The notes under the pieces: generated by a model | What the model saw: the letters and a program-made list of their open reading frames with translations, nothing else | Told to the model about the DNA's origin: nothing | Database searches by the model: none | Shown: piece by piece, positions 1 to 8,743 of the stretch | Layout of the letters: the number at the start of each line of letters is the position of its first letter | How positions within the stretch are numbered: the first letter of the stretch is position 1 | Translations under genes and position numbers: made by a program | Source: Asanoa hainanensis | Lineage (GTDB): Bacteria; Actinomycetota; Actinomycetes; Mycobacteriales; Micromonosporaceae | Length of the DNA: 64,000 bases | Direction: 5' to 3' | Assembly: GCF_900188485.1 (NCBI RefSeq) | Contig: NZ_FZPH01000002.1 | Coordinates: 310,001 to 374,000 of the forward strand

Positions 1-3
1 GGA

Positions 4-438
4 ATGATCCGGGAGCGACGGGCAGTCGACCTGCCAGGTTGTGTCGCCGCCCTGCGGGCGGTGCACGAGGCCGACGCGTACCCGCTGAACTGGCCCGCGG
101 ATCCGGTTCGTTGGTTGGACCCACCCGGTCTCGTGGCCGCCTGGGTCGCCGAGTCGCCGGACGGCACGATCACGGGGCACGTCGCGATCCAGGCCGGCGA
201 GCTGAGCCGGCTGTTCGTCACGCCGGCGGCCCGGCGCCAATCGGTCGGCACGGCGCTGGTCGACCACGCGACGGCCTGGGCGGTCGAGCGCGGCATCGAG
301 CTGACGCTCGAGGTCACCGGGCGGGCGGACGCCGTCGCGTTCTACGCGGCCACCGGCTGGCAGCACACCCACACGACGCGGGCCAACTGGACCGACCCCG
401 CTGGTGGGCCGGTCCACTTGCGGCACTACACGCGTTAG
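4..438 (+). CDS. GNAT family N-acetyltransferase
   Basis: A 144-residue protein of usual single-domain GNAT length, predicted to transfer an acetyl group from acetyl-CoA to an amine; the substrate cannot be told. The acetyl-CoA-binding signature is visible as R77-R-Q-S-V-G-T83 followed by a helix, and FYAATGW near residue 115 is the usual GNAT C-terminal strand/helix junction. The ATG lies 4 bases into the window, so the ribosome site is cut off, but the N-terminus (MIRERRAVDL) looks natural and complete. It converges with the large membrane protein on the other strand and overlaps it by 4 bases (TTAG). Confidence 0.85.
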   Translation: MIRERRAVDLPGCVAALRAVHEADAYPLNWPADPVRWLDPPGLVAAWVAESPDGTITGHVAIQAGELSRLFVTPAARRQSVGTALVDHATAWAVERGIELTLEVTGRADAVAFYAATGWQHTHTTRANWTDPAGGPVHLRHYTR

Positions 439-3400
439 CGCATCCCGCGCAGGCTGCGGATGCGTTCCTGGGCGCGGCGGCGGTTCTCGTTGTTGGCGCC
501 CAGGACCAGCAGGATGACGCCGATCGGCAGGACGACGTAGTACGGGCCGACCCGCGTCACGGTGAAGTGGATCGCCGAGATGCCGGTGACCACCGCGCCC
601 ACGATGACCGGCGCCTGCTGCTTGACCATCGCGCCGAAGATGAGCGTCGCCGCCGCGCCGACCAGCAGGAGCAGCTCGCGGGTGTCGGTGGTGTCGCGGG
701 TGAGCACCAGCACCGTGGTCGGCAGGAAGGCCGCCAGCAGAGCCGGGCCGTACGCCACCCAGCTGCCCAGCGACGGGCGCTGGCGGAGCTCGATCAGGCC
801 AGCGACCAGCGCGACCGCGGCGAACGGCAGCGTGTACGCCTCCAGCAGCCGCACGTCGCCGAGGTCCATCAGCAGCCACCAGGCCACGACCTCACAGCCG
901 AGCGCCGAGTAGAACATGACCCGCCGGCGGGAGGCCCGGCGACCGGGGCGACCGGCCGCGGCTCCGAGCACCGCGCCCCAGGCGGCGAGCAGGCCGGCCA
1001 GGTGCGGCAGCGAGTCGAAGGCCAGCGCGAACGCGATCAGACCGGCCGCGTAGCCGCTCCACTCGACCGTCGTCGCCTCGCGGCGCGCCTGCGGTTGGCG
1101 CAGCCGGGGCACCAGCGCCGCGCCGATCAGCAGCGCGGCGCCGACCCCGAGCACGCCGAACGCCGACGTGGTGCGCGGCAGGCCGCCGACCAGGCCCAGC
1201 GTCAGCACGAAGGCCTGCGCCATGATCGCGGCGAACAGCCAGCCGAGGATGCGGGCCCGCTCGGTCTTGCCGTAGAGCGCGGCCGCCGCGCCGACCAGGA
1301 CCGCGCTGCCCAGCGTGAACAGCGTCATGCCGCGGGTGGCCAGGCTGCCGGAGAGGCCCGCGTTGCCGGCCGCGAGGCCGATGACGAAGCCGGCGATCCG
1401 GGCGGAGCGCAACGACTGCGCCAGCTCGGACTCCGGCGGCGGCGGGGTCAGCGCCAACCCGAGCATGGTGACCGCGAAGACGGCCAGCGCCGCCTGCGTG
1501 GTCTGCGGCCAGCCGAGGCCGAGCGACACCGGCGTGATCAGGATGGTCACCGCGATGCCGGGCAGCACCACCGGAATCGCCCGGGCCGGTCGGCCGCCGG
1601 AGAACGCCAGCGCGGCCAGCCCGGCCGCCACGGTCAGCAGCAGCGCGGAGAGCACGTTGGACGGGTCCACCGCGGCCGCAGGCGGGTCGAGGAGCGCCGG
1701 CGGCGGCCCCTCCCACACTCCGTTGACCACCTGGAGCGGATCGATCAGGGCGGCGATCAGGGCGGGGCCGAGAGCATAGAGGGCGAAGAGAATGCCGGGT
1801 ACGGCCAGCAGCAGCGCGCCCATCGCCGGCTCCAGCGACCAGCGCCGGCCGGACGCGCCGAGCTGGCGGCGCCAGGGGCCCGAGCCGAACGCGCTCCACC
1901 GGCGCACCCGCTCCGCCTCGCCGCCCGGCGAGACGGTCGCCCGCAGCAGCTCGGCGAGGATGCCGAGCATGGCGGCGGCCGCCGCATAGACGCCGGGCGA
2001 GACGCCCGTGCCCAGGGCGGTGCCGGCGGTGATCGTGGCACCGCCGGCCAGGCCGACGGACGCGTACGCGAGGAACGGCGCCATCCGGGCCCGGGTCAGC
2101 GCCAGCAGCGCCATACCCAGGCTGGAGCCGGCCAGGGCGGCCGTCAGCACCACGACGGCCGAGCTGCCGACCGACGCGGCGAAGCCGGCGAGCGCGCCCG
2201 GCAGCGCCAGCAGGGCCCCGCCGACGGCGAGCCCGCCGACGGTGCTCAGGTGCGGCGGTGCGGCGACATCGGCCGGGGCGGCCACCCGCTCGCCGGTGGC
2301 GGTCGCGCGCGGCCGGGTCATCGTCGCCGTGCCGCCACCGCCGGCCGATGGGCCGAGGTCTTCGCCGGCGGGCACAGTGACTCGCTCGGTGCCGGACCGG
2401 CTGTTGGGCACGGTGACCCGCTCGCCGGCCCCCGGCGCGTCGGCACCGATCGGGGCCGCCGACTCCGCACCGGGGTAGCCGGCTGACTCGGTGGTGGCCC
2501 CGGTGCCGCCGCCTTGGCGGGTGAAGAGCGTCCACCGTGGGCCGGCGTCGTCGGACGGGCCGGCCACCGCGTTGGCGGCCAGGGCGGCGACGACGGCGCC
2601 GATCAGCACGATGATGCCGAGCGCCGCCGCGGTGGTCCACGGGCGCACCACGCTGGCGCCGACGGCGTGCAGGGCGACGGCGGCGGCGACCCAGATCCGG
2701 GCGATGCCGGCCCGGGGGTCGGCGGCCATCACGGCGGCCACACCGTAGACGGTGGCGACGGCGCCGCCGACCAGGATCGGCGAGTACCAGGGCAGGCCGA
2801 GGGCGGCGGGCGCACCGATCGTGGCCAGGCCGACGAAGACCCCGGCGACGTCGTACGACCAGGGGCGGGGCAGCACGATCGCGGCGGCGCCGGCCAGCAG
2901 CACCAGGGCCACCGGGGCCTGCCAGGCGCCGGCCGCGTCGGTGCTGCCGGGCCAGCGGGAGAGGTCGGCCGCCCAGAGCGCGCCGGGCGTCGCCAGGATC
3001 CGCAGGCCGCCGGCCAGGCACTGGTAGCCGGCCACGGCCGCGATCACGCCGCCGCCGACCGCGATGCCCAGGGCCGGGCCGCGCCGCCAGCCTTCCGGAA
3101 GTGCGCGCACGGCGATCGCGACGACCAGGATCATCGCGGCCACGGTCGCGATCTCGCCGCCGGGCGCGAGGATGGCCGCGATCCGGGCCAGCGCGCCGAT
3201 CAGCGCGGTGGTCGCGGCCGCCGAGGCGAAGTCGGCGCCGTCGAGCATGCGGTCGGCCCGCCGGCCGTGGTCGATCGACGGCGCCAGGAACAGCAGCACG
3301 GCGGCGACCAGCATCAGCGTGCCGACCAGCTTGTCGGCGACCATCGACTGCGGTGCGGCGAACGCGGCGGCGGCGACGGTCATCGCGCCGAGGCCGGTGC

Positions 3401-5693
3401 CGACCGTGAGCGGGATGCTCAGATGCCGCTCGGCCACCTGGTTGAGCGCGGCGAAGCTGAGCGTCGCGCAGACCGCGAGGAAGCCGGTGGCCAGGATCGG
3501 CACCGTGGCGTTCGTGGCCGGCACGGTCGCGGCGACGAAGCTCGCCACCGCGCCCGGGAACGCGAACGCCGCACCGCCGGCCGCCCACTCGCCGACCGGC
3601 TCGGAGCCGGCGGCGTTGTCGCGGATCGTCGTGGAGCGGGCGGCCGCGGCGATCAGTGCCCCGCTGGCCGCGATCGCGAACAGCACCGCCGCCGTCAGCG
3701 CGGGGCGGGCGGTGGAGGCACCGGCGGCGGCCAACCCGACCAGGGCCGCGCCGACGGCGTGCGCGACACCGGCGCGGTTCGTGCGGGCCCAGAGGCCGGC
3801 CACGCCGATGGCGATCGCGGCGATCGCCGGCGGCCATGGTGCGGCCGCCCAGCCGAGGTCGAACGAGGCGGGCGCGGCGAGCGCGGTCAGGGCCGCACCG
3901 GCGACCGCGAGCTCGCGCCGGATCTCCTGCGGCGCGGCCAGCACGGCGGCGATGGTGAGCAGGGCGGCGGCGACCGCGAGCTGCCACTGCGCGGAGCCGA
4001 TGGCCGCGTCGAGCTTCGCGTCGTACGCGGTCAGGTCGGCCCGCCACATCGGCAGCGCGGCGTCGATCGGCGCGATGGCGGCGCGCAGCGTGTTGCCGGC
4101 GATCACCACACCGAGCACCAGCATGGCCGCCGTCGAGGCGAGCTGCGGGCCCCGGCGCGACTCGTCCGGCAGCACCCGAAGGGCGAAGCCGATCAGCGCG
4201 ATGATCGCCGCGACGACGACCAGCGCGTGCCCAGGCAACGCGACCGAGGCGACCCGGCCCGCCGCGCCGATGATGGCCAGCGTCATGATCGCGCCGGCCA
4301 CGTCGGGCAGCGGGCGGCGGCGGAGCTGGAGTGAGCCGACCAGCCCGACGCCGGCGGACAGCACCAGCGCGATGCCGGCCACCGTGGCCGCCGGCAGGGT
4401 GTCTGCCTCGACCAGCCCGGCCACGGCGTAGATCAGGGCGGCGCCGATGGCGATGCCGAACAGCACCCAGGACATCTCGCGCAGCCACCGGGCGGCGACC
4501 TCGGTCTGCGGCGGCGGGCCGGACACGGGCGCGTCGGTGGGGCCGGCGTCGACCAGCACCTCGGCTTCCTCGGCGGCACCCTCGGGACGGCGGATCTCTG
4601 GGTCGTCGGCGTCGGTGCGCTGGCCCGGGACGGGGCTCGACACGATCCGGGACACCGTCGGGCCGTCGGAGGCCGGGCTCCGGTCGCCGGTCGGTTCCGC
4701 CCGGTCGGCGGGCTCGTCGGTGGTCGGTCGGGGCGGTGCCAGTCGGGCCGACCAGGCGGGCGGCACCAGGGAGCCGAAGGCGGCGTACTGCCGGCCCAGC
4801 CAGACGTCCAGGGCGGCCACGGCGGCCAGCGAGAACGCCCAGCCGGTCGGCCCGTCGATCGAGCGGTGTGCGAGCAGCGGGATGACCGGTTGCAGCGCGA
4901 GCACCGTGGCGTAGCGGGGCACGCTGAGGCCGGTCGCGCTCGCGTAGACCGCGGCGATCGCGGCCGTCGCGGCGAACACGATGCCGCCGAACACCTCGCC
5001 CGGCACGGGCCCGGTGCGGACGGCGGGGACCAGGTAGAGGGCGTAGCCGATCAGCGGCACGAGGGTCAGGCCGACCGCGGACACGGTCTCGGCCGTCGAG
5101 CTGAGCTGGCGGGCCCGGACGAACGGGGCGACGCCCAACATCAGCGCGGCCGCGCCGGTCAGGATCGCCAGGCGGGGGATCGCGAACGGGGTCACGCCCG
5201 CGAAGACCACCGCCGCGACACCGAGCAGGAGGGCGCCCAGGCCGAGGTAGACGTTCTGGATCTCCCGGGGCGACGCCTCCGCGCGTACCCCCTCGTCGTC
5301 GAGGTCCATCACCCGGGGCGGCGGAGGCGGCTCCGGGGGCTCTCCCGCACCTGTCGGCTGCTGCCGCGGGATGCGGGCGGCAGTCGGGTCGGCGGCCGGC
5401 GAGCGCTTGCTGGCCCGGCGGCGCAGCACCCGGCGGGGTTTCTTGATCTGCTCCTTGAGCCGTTCCTGGTTGGCCGCGGAGAGGATGTCGCGCTGGAACC
5501 GGGCGGCCTGCATCCGCTGCGCGAGCAGCCGCTGGTCACGGGCGAGCTGGATGTCCTGGCGGCGGATCTCGGCGATTTCGCGCTCGATGCGCTGCACCTC
5601 GTCGGCCCAGCGGCCCTGCTCGGCGTTGCAGTACGGGCAGCGGGGAGCGGGATCGATCTCCCGGCCGCAGGAGGGACACGGATACCTTTCCAT
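435..5693 (-). CDS. Giant zinc-ribbon polytopic membrane protein (SCO7613 C-terminal domain type)
   Basis: A 1752-residue protein. Residues 1-25 form a zinc ribbon (CPSC at 6-9 and CPYC at about 19-22). Residues about 28-90 are charged and probably coiled coil (IEREIAEIRRQDIQLARDQ region). A Pro-rich linker follows, then well over 30 hydrophobic segments run to the C-terminus, interrupted by two hydrophilic loops (about residues 310-390 and 1030-1130). Actinobacteria carry similar proteins annotated as SCO7613 C-terminal domain-containing membrane proteins; no function is established. The start is set by GAGGTGCG directly before the ATG and by the zinc ribbon at residue 6. Very high Ala/Val/Gly content creates many long false frames on the opposite strand. 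Confidence 0.85.
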   Translation of the reverse strand: MERYPCPSCGREIDPAPRCPYCNAEQGRWADEVQRIEREIAEIRRQDIQLARDQRLLAQRMQAARFQRDILSAANQERLKEQIKKPRRVLRRRASKRSPAADPTAARIPRQQPTGAGEPPEPPPPPRVMDLDDEGVRAEASPREIQNVYLGLGALLLGVAAVVFAGVTPFAIPRLAILTGAAALMLGVAPFVRARQLSSTAETVSAVGLTLVPLIGYALYLVPAVRTGPVPGEVFGGIVFAATAAIAAVYASATGLSVPRYATVLALQPVIPLLAHRSIDGPTGWAFSLAAVAALDVWLGRQYAAFGSLVPPAWSARLAPPRPTTDEPADRAEPTGDRSPASDGPTVSRIVSSPVPGQRTDADDPEIRRPEGAAEEAEVLVDAGPTDAPVSGPPPQTEVAARWLREMSWVLFGIAIGAALIYAVAGLVEADTLPAATVAGIALVLSAGVGLVGSLQLRRRPLPDVAGAIMTLAIIGAAGRVASVALPGHALVVVAAIIALIGFALRVLPDESRRGPQLASTAAMLVLGVVIAGNTLRAAIAPIDAALPMWRADLTAYDAKLDAAIGSAQWQLAVAAALLTIAAVLAAPQEIRRELAVAGAALTALAAPASFDLGWAAAPWPPAIAAIAIGVAGLWARTNRAGVAHAVGAALVGLAAAGASTARPALTAAVLFAIAASGALIAAAARSTTIRDNAAGSEPVGEWAAGGAAFAFPGAVASFVAATVPATNATVPILATGFLAVCATLSFAALNQVAERHLSIPLTVGTGLGAMTVAAAAFAAPQSMVADKLVGTLMLVAAVLLFLAPSIDHGRRADRMLDGADFASAAATTALIGALARIAAILAPGGEIATVAAMILVVAIAVRALPEGWRRGPALGIAVGGGVIAAVAGYQCLAGGLRILATPGALWAADLSRWPGSTDAAGAWQAPVALVLLAGAAAIVLPRPWSYDVAGVFVGLATIGAPAALGLPWYSPILVGGAVATVYGVAAVMAADPRAGIARIWVAAAVALHAVGASVVRPWTTAAALGIIVLIGAVVAALAANAVAGPSDDAGPRWTLFTRQGGGTGATTESAGYPGAESAAPIGADAPGAGERVTVPNSRSGTERVTVPAGEDLGPSAGGGGTATMTRPRATATGERVAAPADVAAPPHLSTVGGLAVGGALLALPGALAGFAASVGSSAVVVLTAALAGSSLGMALLALTRARMAPFLAYASVGLAGGATITAGTALGTGVSPGVYAAAAAMLGILAELLRATVSPGGEAERVRRWSAFGSGPWRRQLGASGRRWSLEPAMGALLLAVPGILFALYALGPALIAALIDPLQVVNGVWEGPPPALLDPPAAAVDPSNVLSALLLTVAAGLAALAFSGGRPARAIPVVLPGIAVTILITPVSLGLGWPQTTQAALAVFAVTMLGLALTPPPPESELAQSLRSARIAGFVIGLAAGNAGLSGSLATRGMTLFTLGSAVLVGAAAALYGKTERARILGWLFAAIMAQAFVLTLGLVGGLPRTTSAFGVLGVGAALLIGAALVPRLRQPQARREATTVEWSGYAAGLIAFALAFDSLPHLAGLLAAWGAVLGAAAGRPGRRASRRRVMFYSALGCEVVAWWLLMDLGDVRLLEAYTLPFAAVALVAGLIELRQRPSLGSWVAYGPALLAAFLPTTVLVLTRDTTDTRELLLLVGAAATLIFGAMVKQQAPVIVGAVVTGISAIHFTVTRVGPYYVVLPIGVILLVLGANNENRRRAQERIRSLRGMR

Positions 5694-5819
5694 CGCACCT
5701 CTTCGCGGCAGGACGGTGACGCCTATACCGAAGCATGCCCATACTGGACGTCGATTGAACAGTCCCTTTGGGCGTGTCCGGACGCGACACCCGAAATCGG
5801 TGACGTCCCTCCAATGTGA

Positions 5820-5858
5820 AAGGGCGCCCCCGGGGTACGGAACCCCAGAAGCGCCCTT
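5820..5858 (-). terminator. Rho-independent-type terminator after ugd
   Basis: AAGGGCGC (5820-5827) pairs with GCGCCCTT (5851-5858). Nested inside, GGGGT (5832-5836) pairs with ACCCC (5842-5846). It lies 15 bases beyond the stop codon of the UDP-glucose dehydrogenase gene, and the minus strand continues with a T-richer run (TTCACATT). Confidence 0.7.
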
Positions 5859-5873
5859 CGAGCAAAACGACCG

Positions 5874-7301
5874 TTACGGGCGGCCCATGCCCCGGTAGAC
5901 CCAGCCGGCCTGGGTCCACAGTGCCGGGTCCAGGCAGTTGCGGCCGTCGATGACCTTCTTGCCGCCGACCAGCTCACCGAGGGCGACCGGGTCGGCGTTG
6001 CGGAAGTCGGCCCACTCGGTCAGCACGCAGACGAGGTCGGCGTCGCGGACCGCGTCGTTGAGCGTCGGCTCGTACGTCAGGTCGGGCGAGGCCTTCTTGG
6101 CGTTGTCCATGCCCTCGGGGTCATAGACGTGCACGTCGGCGCCGGCCTTGAGGAGCAGCCCGGCGACGGCCAGCGACGGCGCGTCGCGGATGTCGTCGGA
6201 GTTGGGCTTGAAGGTCGCACCGAGCACCGCGATCCGGGCGCCGGACAGGTCCGGACCGGCCGGGCCGGAGCGGCGGCCAAGCAGCTCGGCGGCCAGGTTG
6301 AGCACCCGGGTGCGGCGGCGCAGGTTGATCAGGTCGACCTCGTGCAGGAAGCGCAGCGCCTCGCCGGCGCCGAGCTCCTGGGCCCGGGCCTGGAACGCGC
6401 GGATGTCCTTGGGCAGGCAGCCGCCGCCGAAGCCGACGCCGGCCTGGAGGAAGCGGTTGCCGATGCGGGGGTCGTAGCCGATGGCCCGGGAGAGCTGGGT
6501 GACGTCGCCGCCCGCGACCTCGCAGACCTCGGCCATCGCGTTGATGAACGAGATCTTGGTGGCCAGGAACGCGTTGGCCGCGACCTTGACCAGCTCGGCG
6601 GTGGCGAAGTCGGTGATGACCAGCGGGACCTCGCGGTCCTCGGTGGCGGCCAGGTCGAAGACGCCCTTGTGGGCCGAGTAGAGCAGGCCGTTGGCCCAGT
6701 CGCTCTTGACGCCGACCACGATCCGGTTGGGGCGCAGCACGTCTTCGACGGCGAAGCCCTCCTGGAGGAACTCGGGGCTCCAGGCGACCTCGACACCGAG
6801 CTCCGGAGCGACGTGCTTGCCGACCAGCTGCTCGATCCACTCGGCGGTGCCGACCGGCACGGTGGACTTGCCGACGATCAGCGCCTTGCGGTCGAGGTGC
6901 TGGGCGAGGTTGACGACCGCGGTCTCGACGTAGGTCAGGTCGGCGCCCATGCCGTCGCCGCGCTGCGGGGTGCCGACGCAGATGAAGTGCACGTCGCCGA
7001 ACTCGGCGGCTTCCTGGTAGTCGGTCGAGAAGCGCAGCCGGCCGGCGGCGATGTTGCGCCGCAGCAGTTCGTCGAGGCCGGGCTCGTGGAACGGGACCAC
7101 ACCGGCGGCCAGGCCGGCGATCTTCGCCTCGTCGACGTCGAACCCGAGCACCTCGTAGCCCAGTTCGGCGTAGCAGATGGCGTACGTCGCACCCAGGTAA
7201 CCGGTGCCGAGGAAGGTCAGCCGCGGGCGGGCGGCACCGGAAGGCGGTGTCACCGCCGCGATCGCCGGCATGGGCTGGGTGTTCGGGTACGGGATCGTCA
7301 C
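5874..7301 (-). CDS. ugd: UDP-glucose 6-dehydrogenase
   Basis: A 475-residue member of the UDP-glucose/GDP-mannose dehydrogenase family, which oxidises UDP-glucose to UDP-glucuronate with two NAD+ for envelope polysaccharides. The Rossmann motif GTGYLG is at residues 32-37, the NAD-domain motif VGTPQ at about 109-113, and the catalytic cysteine is C295 in GFGGGCLPKD. The C-terminal sugar-binding domain includes the FKPNSDDIR motif near residue 357. The chosen start is GTG (7301); it leaves a 26-residue lead before the dehydrogenase fold, so a start nearer 7271 is possible. It stands alone, divergent from the acyl-CoA dehydrogenase, with a terminator behind it. GDP-mannose dehydrogenase is less likely because neighbouring GDP-mannose genes are far away. 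Confidence 0.92.
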   Translation of the reverse strand: MTIPYPNTQPMPAIAAVTPPSGAARPRLTFLGTGYLGATYAICYAELGYEVLGFDVDEAKIAGLAAGVVPFHEPGLDELLRRNIAAGRLRFSTDYQEAAEFGDVHFICVGTPQRGDGMGADLTYVETAVVNLAQHLDRKALIVGKSTVPVGTAEWIEQLVGKHVAPELGVEVAWSPEFLQEGFAVEDVLRPNRIVVGVKSDWANGLLYSAHKGVFDLAATEDREVPLVITDFATAELVKVAANAFLATKISFINAMAEVCEVAGGDVTQLSRAIGYDPRIGNRFLQAGVGFGGGCLPKDIRAFQARAQELGAGEALRFLHEVDLINLRRRTRVLNLAAELLGRRSGPAGPDLSGARIAVLGATFKPNSDDIRDAPSLAVAGLLLKAGADVHVYDPEGMDNAKKASPDLTYEPTLNDAVRDADLVCVLTEWADFRNADPVALGELVGGKKVIDGRNCLDPALWTQAGWVYRGMGRP

Positions 7302-7483
7302 GCCTTGGTTCTCCGCTCACGCTCGGCAGCGCCACTGTGCGCTACGTCGTTGTCGGGGCTGGCCGCGCCCGCACGGCGCGTCAGTTGGGACATCTGTTCT
7401 TCTGTCACCGCCGGAGCGGGCTCGCCTACGTGCGCAAGCGAGGATAGTGCGTGAGCCTACCCACTGTGCATCCGAGCCAACGT

Positions 7484-7495
7484 TACCGGTCGGTA
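7484..7495. promoter_or_regulatory. Candidate operator, TACCG-GT-CGGTA
   Basis: A short palindrome (arms TACCG and CGGTA, 2-base centre) lies in the 276-bp divergent gap between ugd and the acyl-CoA dehydrogenase, about 83 bases before the latter's start. TetR-family regulators of fatty-acid and sterol genes in actinobacteria often use TACCG/CGGTA-type half sites. That reading is inference; no regulator gene is adjacent. Confidence 0.35.
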
Positions 7496-7577
7496 TCCTC
7501 AGCACTGGGCCGGATAGACACATGCCCGACGCACGCTACCGGTGGCTCTGTCCGCCGGCCAGGGGAGGGCCGCAATC

Positions 7578-8738
7578 ATGACGCAGGGTTCGTTCGACGT
7601 TTACCTACTGCCAGAAGAGCACAGCACGATCAGGGCCGCCGTACGCGAGCTGTGTGACGCCCGGGTCGCGCCCAACGCCGCTGACGCGGACGAGACCGGT
7701 GAGTTTCCCAAGGCGTCGTACGAGGCCCTGCGTGCCGCCGACTTCCACGCGCCGCACATCCCGGTGGAATACGGCGGTGCCGGCGCCGACGCCCTGGCCA
7801 CCGCGATCGTGATCGAAGAGGTGGCCCGCGCCTGCGCGGCGTCGTCGCTCATTCCCGCGGTCAACAAGCTGGGCACGATGCCGCTGCTGCTGGCCGGCTC
7901 CGACGCGGTCAAGGCCGAGTTCCTGCCCCCGGTCGCGCGCGGCGACGCGATGTTCTCGTACTGCCTCTCCGAGCCCGACGCGGGCAGTGACGCCGTGTCG
8001 ATGACGACCCGCGCGGAACGCTCCGGCGACGGCTGGGTGCTCAATGGCGTCAAGCGGTGGATCACCAACGCCGGTGTGTCGGAGTTCTACACGGTCTTCG
8101 CGGTCACCGAGCCGGGCGCCCGGTCGCGCGGCATCTCGGCGTTCGTGGTGTCCAAGTCGGATGCCGGTGTGTCGTTCGGCGCGCCGGAGAAGAAGCTGGG
8201 CATCAAGGGCTCACCGACTCGCGAAGTTTACTTCGACAATGTGCATATTCCGGATTCGCGCCGAATTGGGGATGTCGGCACTGGGTTCGCCACCGCGATG
8301 CGCACGCTCGACCACACCCGGGTCACCATCGCCGCCCAGGCGGTCGGCATCGCCTCGGGCGCGCTCGACTACGCGCTCGGCTACGTCAAGGAGCGCCACC
8401 AGTTCGGCAAGCCGATCGCCGACTTCCAGGGCGTCCAGTTCATGCTCGCCGACATGGGCATGAAGCTCACGGCCGCCCGCGAGCTCACCTACTCGGCGGC
8501 CGGGCGGTCCGAGCGCGGCGACGCCGACCTGACCTACTTCGGCGCCGCTGCCAAGTGCTTCGCCTCCGACGCCGCCATGGAGATCACCACCGACGCGGTC
8601 CAACTGCTCGGCGGGTACGGCTACACCCGCGACTATCCCCTCGAACGGATGATGCGTGACGCCAAGATCACGCAGATCTACGAGGGCACCAACCAGGTGC
8701 AGCGCGTCGTGATGGCCCGCCAGCTCCTCAACGGCTGA
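7578..8738 (+). CDS. Acyl-CoA dehydrogenase
   Basis: 386 residues, the normal length for the FAD-dependent acyl-CoA dehydrogenase family that forms the alpha,beta double bond in fatty-acyl or branched-chain acyl-CoA degradation. Visible landmarks are the FAD/substrate motif YCLSEPDAGSD near residues 132-142, WITNAGVSEFY near 161, and the C-terminal YEGTNQVQR containing the expected catalytic Glu at about residue 369. The ATG at 7578 follows AGGGGAGGG at a 9-base gap; an upstream in-frame codon at 7542 lacks such a site. Substrate chain length cannot be read from the sequence. It is a single-gene unit running towards the convergent proline-rich protein. Confidence 0.92.
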   Translation: MTQGSFDVYLLPEEHSTIRAAVRELCDARVAPNAADADETGEFPKASYEALRAADFHAPHIPVEYGGAGADALATAIVIEEVARACAASSLIPAVNKLGTMPLLLAGSDAVKAEFLPPVARGDAMFSYCLSEPDAGSDAVSMTTRAERSGDGWVLNGVKRWITNAGVSEFYTVFAVTEPGARSRGISAFVVSKSDAGVSFGAPEKKLGIKGSPTREVYFDNVHIPDSRRIGDVGTGFATAMRTLDHTRVTIAAQAVGIASGALDYALGYVKERHQFGKPIADFQGVQFMLADMGMKLTAARELTYSAAGRSERGDADLTYFGAAAKCFASDAAMEITTDAVQLLGGYGYTRDYPLERMMRDAKITQIYEGTNQVQRVVMARQLLNG

Positions 8739-8743
8739 CCTGC

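Noticed and set aside
892-4488. 1198-codon open frame on the minus strand, and long plus-strand frames at 39-2486 and 2514-4334
   Set aside because: They are Arg/Gly-rich shadows of the 1752-residue membrane protein caused by high GC; no motifs, no ribosome sites, and they conflict with a well-formed gene.
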